Part shown: one piece after another, positions 52,913 through 60,157 of the stretch
How positions within the stretch are numbered: position 1 is the first letter of the stretch
How the letters are laid out: each line of letters starts with the position of its first letter
Source of the DNA: Polycladomyces zharkentensis
Lineage (GTDB): Bacteria; Bacillota; Bacilli; Thermoactinomycetales; JIR-001
Direction: 5' to 3'
Assembly (NCBI RefSeq): GCF_016938855.1
Contig: NZ_JAFHAP010000008.1
Location: 124,280-188,279 of the forward strand
Length of the DNA stretch: 64,000 bases
Position numbers and translations under genes: made by a program
Notes under the pieces: generated by a model
Database searches by the model: none
What the model saw: only the letters and a program-made list of their open reading frames with translations
Told to the model about the DNA's origin: nothing

Positions 52913-54829
52913 ATGAGGGGGGTGTACGTATCCACCTCCGTACGGAACCCGTTCGGTTTTTTGGACCGCGAAGTGGTGCGGGCATTACGACGAGTGGGGG
53001 TGGAGGTGGTATGCGTCTCCCCCGGTCCCGGCTTTCCCTCCACACTCGCCCGGGCGGTACGGATGCACCGACCGCATTTCATATTGGCCATGCTCGGATG
53101 TCGTCTGAAAGAGGCCGATTTACATGCCATTCGACGAGTTCCGGTGCCAACCGCCGTTTGGTATACGGACGACCCCTATGCCGTCGACGATTCGTTGCGT
53201 ACATGCCGCTTTTTTGATGTCGTTTTCACCAACGAACGGACTTGCGTGAGCGTCTATCGGCGGCACGGTTGTCCAAACGTGGTCCATTTGCCTTTGGCTG
53301 CACCTTACCCCGCTTATGCCCCCCGACGGACCTTCTTTGATTATGGGAGTCGGATTTGCCTGTTGGGTTCCGCTTTCGACAATCGCCTGGCTGCAGTGCG
53401 AAAACTGATGCCGTTTCTGAGCGAACATCCGACCCGATTGATCGGTCCCGGTTGGCGACGGGCGTTGAAAGGACAACGCAGCGGGAACATCCGAACGCTG
53501 GATCGTTGGGTATCTCCGGTGGAAGCATGCCGCTATTACAACGGGGCGGATATCGTTATCAATGTTCACCGTTCACCGTTGGATCGGCATCTGGGTCAAA
53601 ACCGCCGCGGCATCGGTGCGCGCACCCCCAACAACCGGACATTTGAAATCGCGGCGTGTGCCACATTTCAGTTGACCGACAAGCGGGACGGTCTGGCTGA
53701 ACTGTATGAACCCGGACGTGAGATCCATCATTACGAGACGCTGGAGGAATGCCGCTCGCTCATCGACTATTATCTTCGAAAGGATGAAGAGCGCGATCGC
53801 ATGGCATGTCGGGCGTATGAACGAACGTTGCGCGAACATTTGTACGAACATCGGATGATCGCCATTTTGCGATACCTGTTTCCACGGCGTTCGTTTCGTT
53901 TTCGGGCGGAAACCGGGGTGGAGACGGCGACGGCGGGAAAAAGCAGCTGGCATCTCACCGGTGAAATGACCCGGTTACCGGGAGCGGGTGGCCGGTTTGT
54001 GCTGATTTGTCCGGAACACGAATCCGCGGCGCCCGATACGATCCGTCAGTGGTTGATGTACGCCGAGGGGGATTCCGGGATCGGGATGCTGTATCCCGGT
54101 TCCGATCTCCCCCAATGGACCACCTCGCAAACCGCGACGGGAACCGTTGCATTGGTGCGTCGTGCCGTCTTCCGGCGAGCCGTGCAGACCGGATGCAGGA
54201 ACCTGGCATCACTGGCGGCGTTTTGCCGAAGGCACGGCAAGCGGATCATCAGTGTGGGTCGGGGATCGGAGGAGAACGGCAATCTCGAACACGAAGAGCG
54301 ACCGGAAGAATTGGCCCACCCGGGGGAAATGATGCGATCCGCCCTGCGGGAACGGATCGCATGTGCCGTGGTTGCTTTGACGAAACCTACACCATTTGTT
54401 TCTCCGCCTGCTTGGATGCCCGATGCGATGCGCGGGTCGATCGGGGTATTGGGATTGCCCACGGTGGAGGAGGAGCGTTGGCGGGATTGGCTCAAAGCGT
54501 GCCAACCGACAGGCATGCAAGTGATGACGGTCCATTCGCTTCGTCAATCGCTTTTGGGCGGAACGTCGCGAGCCTTATTGAAATCCCGGCCGGTTCATGT
54601 CGTGGTCGCGCCATCCCGCCGATCAGAAGCGGCGTCAACGATCAGCCGCGGATACTGCATCGCCCGTGTCACCTTCTTGCAACCCGGAAGCACGGCCGAA
54701 CAGCTCAGGGATACCATCTGCCGATCTCAGGCCAGTTGGGTGTGGTTGTTTGTTTCCCCCTCCCGAGCGTTGTACCTGGCTCCGTTGCTGGCGCGCGAAT
54801 GTTACCGATCGGTGATCGCCCTTTGCTGA
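52913..54829 (+). CDS. CgeB-like glycosyltransferase with long uncharacterised C-terminal extension
   Basis: A 638-residue protein. Residues 1-345 match the CgeB/DUF3880 spore-maturation glycosyltransferase pattern: AVWYTDDPYAVDD near 90, VFTNERTCVSVYRRHGC, ICLLGSAFDNRL near 154, YYNGADIVINVHRS near 207 and NNRTFEIAACATFQLTDKRDGL near 240. Residues 345-638 match nothing I know; they are basic and include VALTKPTPFVSPPAW and VSPSRALYLAPLL. ATG 52913 follows GGGAGGGGG. B. subtilis CgeB acts at the outermost spore layer. The paralogue at 58.6 kb lacks the extension. The extension could be a second, degenerate transferase domain. Confidence 0.78.
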   Translation: MRGVYVSTSVRNPFGFLDREVVRALRRVGVEVVCVSPGPGFPSTLARAVRMHRPHFILAMLGCRLKEADLHAIRRVPVPTAVWYTDDPYAVDDSLRTCRFFDVVFTNERTCVSVYRRHGCPNVVHLPLAAPYPAYAPRRTFFDYGSRICLLGSAFDNRLAAVRKLMPFLSEHPTRLIGPGWRRALKGQRSGNIRTLDRWVSPVEACRYYNGADIVINVHRSPLDRHLGQNRRGIGARTPNNRTFEIAACATFQLTDKRDGLAELYEPGREIHHYETLEECRSLIDYYLRKDEERDRMACRAYERTLREHLYEHRMIAILRYLFPRRSFRFRAETGVETATAGKSSWHLTGEMTRLPGAGGRFVLICPEHESAAPDTIRQWLMYAEGDSGIGMLYPGSDLPQWTTSQTATGTVALVRRAVFRRAVQTGCRNLASLAAFCRRHGKRIISVGRGSEENGNLEHEERPEELAHPGEMMRSALRERIACAVVALTKPTPFVSPPAWMPDAMRGSIGVLGLPTVEEERWRDWLKACQPTGMQVMTVHSLRQSLLGGTSRALLKSRPVHVVVAPSRRSEAASTISRGYCIARVTFLQPGSTAEQLRDTICRSQASWVWLFVSPSRALYLAPLLARECYRSVIALC

Positions 54830-54891
54830 GGACGGATACCCCATTTTCCAACCTGATGGGCATCCGGGCGTTTCCAGCCCTTCCAGACAGG

Positions 54892-54900
54892 CATATAGTA
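54892..54900 (+). promoter_or_regulatory. Putative SigK -10 element before the APS kinase gene
   Basis: CATATAGTA fits CATANNNTA exactly, 24 bp before the ATG, but the AC expected about 16 bp upstream is not seen. The preceding 54836-54851 segment resembles the GerE-like site near 46.35 kb. Confidence 0.35.
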
Positions 54901-54923
54901 ACCCCGAGACGGGAGGGTGACCC

Positions 54924-55475
54924 ATGGGATCAAAAGGTGTGACTGTCTGGTTAACCGGCTTGTCCGGATCAGGCAAGACGACCATCGCCAAAATGGCGGA
55001 AGCCAAACTGAACCAGCGCGGACAACCCGTTCAACTGTTGGACGGGGATACGGTTCGGGAACGATTGAACAAAGATTTGGGGTTTTCCAAAGCGGACCGT
55101 TTTACGCAGGTGGAACGGGTGACTTATGTGGCTGAACTGTTGACATATCACGGCATCATCGTATTGGCCGCGCTCATTTCACCGTATCGGGAGATACGAG
55201 CGTATGCCCGTCGTCATATCCCATCTTTTGTCGAAGTTTATGTCCGATGCCCGTTGGAAGAATGCGCGAGACGGGACGTGAAAGGATTGTACGCCCGTGC
55301 CTTTCGGGGGGAAATTCCGCAATTCACCGGTGTGAGCGATCCCTACGAAGAGCCGGAGAACCCCGAACTGATCTTGGATACACAACGGGAGACCGTGGAT
55401 GAGAGTGTGGAAAAACTGCTTCGATACTTGGAGAGACAGGGATATATTTTGCCAATGGAAGGGGAGGGAGCGTGA
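54924..55475 (+). CDS. cysC: Adenylylsulfate (APS) kinase
   Basis: Phosphorylates adenosine 5'-phosphosulfate to PAPS, the universal sulfuryl donor. The 183-residue protein has the P-loop TGLSGSGKTT at about residues 11-20, DGDTVRERLNKDLGFSKADR near 39-58, ISPYREIRAYAR near 88 and CPLEECARRDVKGLYARA near 109. GGGAGGGTGA precedes ATG 54924. No sulfate adenylyltransferase, PAPS reductase or sulfite reductase lies nearby, so sulfate assimilation is not the obvious role. Its setting among glycan genes suggests supply of PAPS for sulfation, but no sulfotransferase is recognised here. Confidence 0.9.
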   Translation: MGSKGVTVWLTGLSGSGKTTIAKMAEAKLNQRGQPVQLLDGDTVRERLNKDLGFSKADRFTQVERVTYVAELLTYHGIIVLAALISPYREIRAYARRHIPSFVEVYVRCPLEECARRDVKGLYARAFRGEIPQFTGVSDPYEEPENPELILDTQRETVDESVEKLLRYLERQGYILPMEGEGA

Positions 55476-56902
55476 AAACGAAAAAAGTGATGGTGATCGG
55501 GCTGGATTGCGCCGCGCCGGAATTGGTGTTTGAACGATGGACCGATGAGTTGCCCCATTTAAAGCGACTGATTTACAGCGGCGTTTCCGGACGTCTGCGG
55601 AGTACCGATCCGCCGATCACCGTACCGGCATGGGCCTCGATGGTAACCAGCAAGGATCCCGGACAATTGGGGTTTTACGGGTTTCGCAACCGTGTCCGTT
55701 ATGGATATGGAGGAAACCGGATCGTGGACAGCACGGATCTGCGTGAACCGACTGTTTGGGACATTCTGGGGAAACACGGACTGCGCTCCATCGTCATCGG
55801 CGTGCCGCCATCCTATCCACCCAAGCCGATCCGCGGCTGTCTGATCTCTTGTTTCCTTACACCGGATCGGTCATATCCACACACCTTTCCGGCCAAGCTG
55901 GCGAAGGAAATCGAGCGGGAAGTGGGAGCATACCAATTCGACGTGGACAATTTCCGTACCCATGATGTAGGGTCACTGTTGGAGCGAATCTATGAGATGA
56001 CACGTATCCGTTTTGCCACGGCACGCTATTTGATTCAAAACAAACCATGGGATTTCTTTATGATGGTCGAAATGGGGACGGACCGGATTCATCACGCGTT
56101 CTGGCACTACATGGATGAGCAGCACGTATTGTACCGTTCTTCCCCGTACAAAGACGCCATTCGGGAGTATTACCGGTTTGTGGATCGCGAGATCGGACAG
56201 TTACTGGAACTCGTCGACGACGATACTGTCGTGATGGTAGTATCCGATCATGGCGCCAAACGGATGGACGGCGGTTTCTGTATCAACGAATGGCTGATCC
56301 GGCAGGGACTCTTGAAGCTGAAAAAACCCGTGAACCAACCCACACCGCTCACCCCCGAACTGGTTGATTGGAAACAGACACGCGCATGGGGCTACGGCGG
56401 CTATTACGGACGGTTGTGTATCAATGTAAAGGGACGGGAACCGCACGGGATCGTACCGCGTTCCCGGTATGAGTGGCTGCGAAATCGGATTGTACGAGAG
56501 TTGCGTACAATGAAGGACGAAAAAGGGAATCCGTTCAAGACACGGGTGATCAAACCGGAGAGGAAGTATGTCGTCACACGCAACATCCCGCCGGATCTCT
56601 TGATCTATTTCGGTGATCTGTATTGGCGGTCAGTGGGAAGTGTCGGTATGGGCAGCTTGTTCGTGTATGAAAACGACACGGGACCCGACGGAGCCAATCA
56701 TGATTATGAAGGGATTTTCATCGCCGCCAAAAAAGGAGCGCCCGTCAGAGATGAACCGCGTGCCCTGAACAGGTTGCACCTGATGGACGTCGCACCGACA
56801 ATCTTGCGCGAATTCGGTATTCCGCGGAGAAAGGGGATGCAGGGAAAAACGATACCCATCCGTTTGGGGCCACATCCCGACATCAAAAAAACCCGCCCGT
56901 GA
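55472..56902 (+). CDS. Alkaline-phosphatase-superfamily phosphodiesterase (type I nucleotide pyrophosphatase-like)
   Basis: A 476-residue metal-dependent hydrolase or transferase. The first metal Asp is in VMVIGLDCAAP near residue 12, the Thr50 nucleophile is in DPPITVPAWASM, MGTDRIHHAFWHYMDEQH near 191 and VVSDHGAKRMDGGFCINEWL near 253 supply the other metal ligands. No signal peptide is seen. GTG 55472 overlaps the cysC stop (GTGA), so the two genes are coupled. Coupling to APS kinase may mean it handles PAP/PAPS-like nucleotides or a phosphate/sulfate-modified glycan. The family call is firm, the substrate is inference. Confidence 0.82.
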   Translation: MKTKKVMVIGLDCAAPELVFERWTDELPHLKRLIYSGVSGRLRSTDPPITVPAWASMVTSKDPGQLGFYGFRNRVRYGYGGNRIVDSTDLREPTVWDILGKHGLRSIVIGVPPSYPPKPIRGCLISCFLTPDRSYPHTFPAKLAKEIEREVGAYQFDVDNFRTHDVGSLLERIYEMTRIRFATARYLIQNKPWDFFMMVEMGTDRIHHAFWHYMDEQHVLYRSSPYKDAIREYYRFVDREIGQLLELVDDDTVVMVVSDHGAKRMDGGFCINEWLIRQGLLKLKKPVNQPTPLTPELVDWKQTRAWGYGGYYGRLCINVKGREPHGIVPRSRYEWLRNRIVRELRTMKDEKGNPFKTRVIKPERKYVVTRNIPPDLLIYFGDLYWRSVGSVGMGSLFVYENDTGPDGANHDYEGIFIAAKKGAPVRDEPRALNRLHLMDVAPTILREFGIPRRKGMQGKTIPIRLGPHPDIKKTRP

Positions 56903-56920
56903 CGGTGGGTTTTTTTGATG
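56881..56920. terminator. Bidirectional terminator between convergent AP-superfamily genes
   Basis: Stem CATCAAAAAAACCC paired with GGGTTTTTTTGATG with an interrupted G/C middle; A7 and T7 tracts serve both strands. Confidence 0.85.
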
Positions 56921-56930
56921 TGTGAGGGGT

Positions 56931-58280
56931 TCAATATCCCAACTCACTCAGACGTTTCTTCACTTTTTCCTCTTCTGCCGCCGTTTGTCTGTGCAGGCGC
57001 ACTTTCACTCCGCGGGACAGGGGGTCCTTTCGCTTGTATTTTGTCAACTTGAGTCGAATCCACCGGGTCATGTTGGCATGCAGTCGTTTGGCCACTTTGG
57101 GGGCGCGTTGTATGAGATTTTTCGTTTCTTTCGGGTCCAGCTTCAGGTTGTACAGTTCATACCGCGGATTGCCGTAGACGTCCGGTTCCAGCGACTGAAT
57201 CAGTTTCCAATGCGGTGTCCGAATGCTCCGTTTCAACTGCCAGTTGGCCTCGCATGAAATGGCGAAGGGGCGTACGTTTTTCGCTTTTCCTTTGATTGTG
57301 GGAACCATGGAAAATCCGTCCAACGGTTGGATGTGTCGCGGTATGGGGATGCCGGCGATGTCGAGAATGGTGGGCAGGAGGTCGGCATGCTGGACAAGGT
57401 CGGGAATGCGTCGTTGGGCGGGTAGCTTGGCAGGGCAGGAGAGGATGAGCGGAACATGGATGGTGGGTTCGTACAAACCGTGGTGATCATAGTAAATGCG
57501 GTGTTCTCCCAAGCTTTCACCGTGATCGGATACCAGGATGACAAGGGTATTTTCCCATATCCCCCAATCTCTCAAATGCGATACCAATTGACCGACGGCA
57601 TCGTCCGCCTGGCTGACGGCGGCATCGTACAATTCATTGATATGTTGAGGATTGTTGATCTCTTTGCTCCAACGACGGATGAAGCTCCACAGCGGCTCCC
57701 GAAGAACGGTGTTCAACCCGGGTGCCTGTTGGAGCTGTCGGGGAGAGCGGACATGCATCCGGCTGAAAGACGGTTGCGGCAAATAGGGAAAATGCGGGTC
57801 CCAGTAATGAACAAACAAGAACCAGTCTTTTTCCCGTCTGTGATTTTGCAACCAACCGAGCGCGTGTCGGTTGATTTCATGTGCAGGTACGGTGAGATGG
57901 GTTTTTCCTGGTCCGGCAGGATCGATATATGTCTGGTATCCCTGTTTGAACCACGGGTTGAACTTGCCGGTGATGCGCGTATTGCAGTCGACGGCGGCCG
58001 TTCGGTAGCCATTTTTTTTCAGGATCTGGCTCAGGGGAATGAGCCGGGAAGAGATGGTAGTCGGCTTCATATTGACGATACCGTGTTGGTAGGGAGATTT
58101 TCCGGTCATCATCGTGACAAAAGAGCTTTGGGTCACATTGTTTTCTGCGATGCAACGTTCAAACAGTACACCGTTCTTTGCAAGCTGATCGATATGCGGG
58201 GTCATGTTGGGTTTGTTGTAACCGTAACAACCGAGACGATCAGCACGCAACGTATCGATGGCGATCATCAGAATCTTCAC
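56931..58280 (-). CDS. Sulfatase-like hydrolase/transferase with Thr at the nucleophile position
   Basis: A 449-residue alkaline-phosphatase-superfamily protein. It starts MKILMIAIDTLRADRLGCYG (metal Asp9) and has VSDHGESLGEHRIYYDHHGLYEPT-type second metal site near 255 (key residues DHG and H). The sulfatase signature C/S-X-P-S-R is replaced: TQSSFVTMMTG at residues 50-60 puts Thr50 where formylglycine would form and lacks the Pro and Arg. It is thus unlikely to be a formylglycine sulfatase; phosphodiesterase or phospho-/glycerophosphotransferase action is more likely. No signal peptide is obvious. It is convergent with the other AP-superfamily gene. Confidence 0.83.
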   Translation of the reverse strand: MKILMIAIDTLRADRLGCYGYNKPNMTPHIDQLAKNGVLFERCIAENNVTQSSFVTMMTGKSPYQHGIVNMKPTTISSRLIPLSQILKKNGYRTAAVDCNTRITGKFNPWFKQGYQTYIDPAGPGKTHLTVPAHEINRHALGWLQNHRREKDWFLFVHYWDPHFPYLPQPSFSRMHVRSPRQLQQAPGLNTVLREPLWSFIRRWSKEINNPQHINELYDAAVSQADDAVGQLVSHLRDWGIWENTLVILVSDHGESLGEHRIYYDHHGLYEPTIHVPLILSCPAKLPAQRRIPDLVQHADLLPTILDIAGIPIPRHIQPLDGFSMVPTIKGKAKNVRPFAISCEANWQLKRSIRTPHWKLIQSLEPDVYGNPRYELYNLKLDPKETKNLIQRAPKVAKRLHANMTRWIRLKLTKYKRKDPLSRGVKVRLHRQTAAEEEKVKKRLSELGY

Positions 58281-58625
58281 ACGGGATCACCTGCCTTTGA
58301 GCCTGTCAGCCAACATCTGACCCGTCAACGAGCAGGGTGTCTGCTCAGTCTGATTGATGCGGCAAACAGTTTGCGTATTGTGACTTGGCCGGGAAACGGT
58401 TCGTTCTTTCTCTTGTTCTCAGTCAGGCAGACGGGCCGGCATCTCCCTATAGCGTATGATAGGACCGGAAAGCGGGTTCCACTCCCGCACCAAACGGGCG
58501 GATCAACGGAGGGACAGGACAAACGAGGGTTTTTCCAAGGGAGCCGAACGGGACCGAGGCGGACCAAATATAATGGTGTAGTCGCGCATCCTCTTACAGA
58601 AAGGGGAGGAAGGGCAAGAATCCCT
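58281..58625 (+). promoter_or_regulatory. Control region of the second CgeB-like gene with a SigK-like promoter
   Basis: The 345 bp hold no other recognisable gene. AC (58431-58432), a 16-bp spacer and TATAGCGTA (58449-58457) resemble the SigK pattern AC-N16/17-CATANNNTA with one mismatch. The leader would be about 165 nt. GGAGGAAGGG lies before the start codon. Confidence 0.35.
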
Positions 58626-59660
58626 ATGCGTTTATTCTATGTTTCTTCCGGTTGCGGGTTTCACTTTCAACACTACTTGTCCGATGAAGACGAAAACATC
58701 ATCAGCGCTTTTCGGGAGATTGCCAAAACCACACCGGATTTCCACTTTGATACGTTTCTTCTCCAACGGGAACCGCTGAAGCGGCTGTCGACAAAACTGG
58801 CTTCCTTTCGCCCCGATTTTATTTTGGTTTTTCGTGGTTATCGCTTACCAACTGCCGCCGTCCAACAACTTCGCAAATTTCGGGTGCCCTTCGGGATCTG
58901 GGTGGTGGATGATCCGTATCGACTGAAGACACACGAACAACTGGTGAAACCGTATCCGTTCGTGTTTACGCAGGATTCCGGCAGTGTATCCTTTTACCGA
59001 AGCATGGGGAAAAAGGCGTTCCATCTCCCTTTGGCCGTCAACCCGGCCAAGTACCGTCCGGTCAGGGTACCATCCAAATACCGGTCCGATATTTGCTTTG
59101 TGGGAAGCGCGTTTCCCGTTCGGTTGCATTTTTTCGATCAGATGACGCCGTTCTTACTGAAAAAACGGTTTATTATCATCGGTCAATGGTGGGAGCGGTT
59201 GAAAAACTATCACAAGCTGAAGCACCGCATCCGCAATCAACCCATCCCGCCGTCGGAAGTGGTCAAATACTACAGCGGTGCCAAGATCGTACTCAACATC
59301 CATCGCACCCATAACGATCGGCGGGATAACCATCGCAACCTCCCCGCCTATTCTCCCAACAACCGAACGTTTGAGATTGCGGCCTGCCGCTCTTTCCAAC
59401 TGCTCACCTGCCGTCGGGATCTCAAGCGGTTTTACGTACCGGGACAGGAGATGGTCTGTTTCCAAAACATCCAGGATCTCAAACGGAAAATCAACTACTA
59501 TCTCTCACATGACGACGAGCGAAAACGGATCGCGGTCAAATCCTATCAACGCACGCTGCGGGATCACACCTATCACGTGCGTCTTCGCTATTTGCTCCAT
59601 CTGCTGGATCAACATCTTGGAGGAAGGGCGAAAGTGGCGAAGTCGGATCGGATTCCGTGA
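58626..59660 (+). CDS. CgeB-like spore-maturation glycosyltransferase
   Basis: A 344-residue protein of the CgeB/DUF3880 type. IWVVDDPYRLKTHEQL near 94, FVFTQDSGSVSFYRSMGKK, ICFVGSAFPVRL near 157, YYSGAKIVLNIHRTHNDRR near 215 and NNRTFEIAACRSFQLLTCRRDL near 244 align one-to-one with the 52.9-kb paralogue, but the protein ends at the normal length. ATG 58626 gives RLFYVSSGCGFHFQHYL; the much longer open frame upstream is antisense to the sulfatase-like gene and not real. A terminator follows. Confidence 0.83.
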   Translation: MRLFYVSSGCGFHFQHYLSDEDENIISAFREIAKTTPDFHFDTFLLQREPLKRLSTKLASFRPDFILVFRGYRLPTAAVQQLRKFRVPFGIWVVDDPYRLKTHEQLVKPYPFVFTQDSGSVSFYRSMGKKAFHLPLAVNPAKYRPVRVPSKYRSDICFVGSAFPVRLHFFDQMTPFLLKKRFIIIGQWWERLKNYHKLKHRIRNQPIPPSEVVKYYSGAKIVLNIHRTHNDRRDNHRNLPAYSPNNRTFEIAACRSFQLLTCRRDLKRFYVPGQEMVCFQNIQDLKRKINYYLSHDDERKRIAVKSYQRTLRDHTYHVRLRYLLHLLDQHLGGRAKVAKSDRIP

Positions 59661-59669
59661 TCATATAAC

Positions 59670-59702
59670 AAGCCGTCTCCTGATCAAGGAGACGGCTTTG
59701 AT
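59670..59702 (+). terminator. Intrinsic terminator after the CgeB-like gene
   Basis: Stem AAGCCGTCTCCT/AGGAGACGGCTT with a 5-nt loop, then TTGATTT. Confidence 0.85.
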
Positions 59703-60157
59703 TTCTGTTTGATGCGCTTTTTTTATCTTCGGGACTGAACAATCGCTTCGAGTGCCTGCACGATATCCCGTTCGATCGCACGCTTTTTTGGTGCGGAACG
59801 TTCCCAGCGACAGTTCGCTCTCATGATGATGAAACAGCATTACAACAAAAAAGCGTGGTTTTAGCCTGCCATGAAAATAAAAGGGGGCCTAAACGCCAAA
59901 ATATCGGCCGAAAGTTCAATGATTCACACACCTCATTTTGTGCGATTTTTCGTATAATTGTATTATACGGGGTTTTACCGGCATTTTCTGAATTGATCAA
60001 AAGGGTACCGACTTAGCGAGAGGGCTGAAGCCTTTCATTGTCCGACGCTCCTTTCATCTCAACCCAAAGGGCCGGGTTTTCCCGCTCGTTCTTTATCATT
60101 GGAGAACCGGGAAAAAGAGATTGACGATCGGGATTTTACTTGGTAAGGGGATGGACG
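59703..60157 (+). promoter_or_regulatory. Promoter region of the sigma-54 activator gene
   Basis: A 450-bp gap without a firm gene. TTGTGC (59938-59943) and TATTAT (59961-59966), 17 bp apart, are a plausible SigA promoter; TATAAT at 59953 is an alternative -10. A 33-codon minus-strand frame (59723-59824) is present but has no ribosome site. Confidence 0.45.

Noticed and set aside
57456-58625. 390-codon upstream extension of the CgeB-like frame
   Set aside because: It lies antisense to the sulfatase-like gene and its own promoter region; similarity to CgeB begins only at ATG 58626.
59723-59824. 33-codon minus-strand frame (MRANCRWERSAPKKR...)
   Set aside because: Plausible basic peptide but no ribosome site and no recognised family; left as unassigned sequence.
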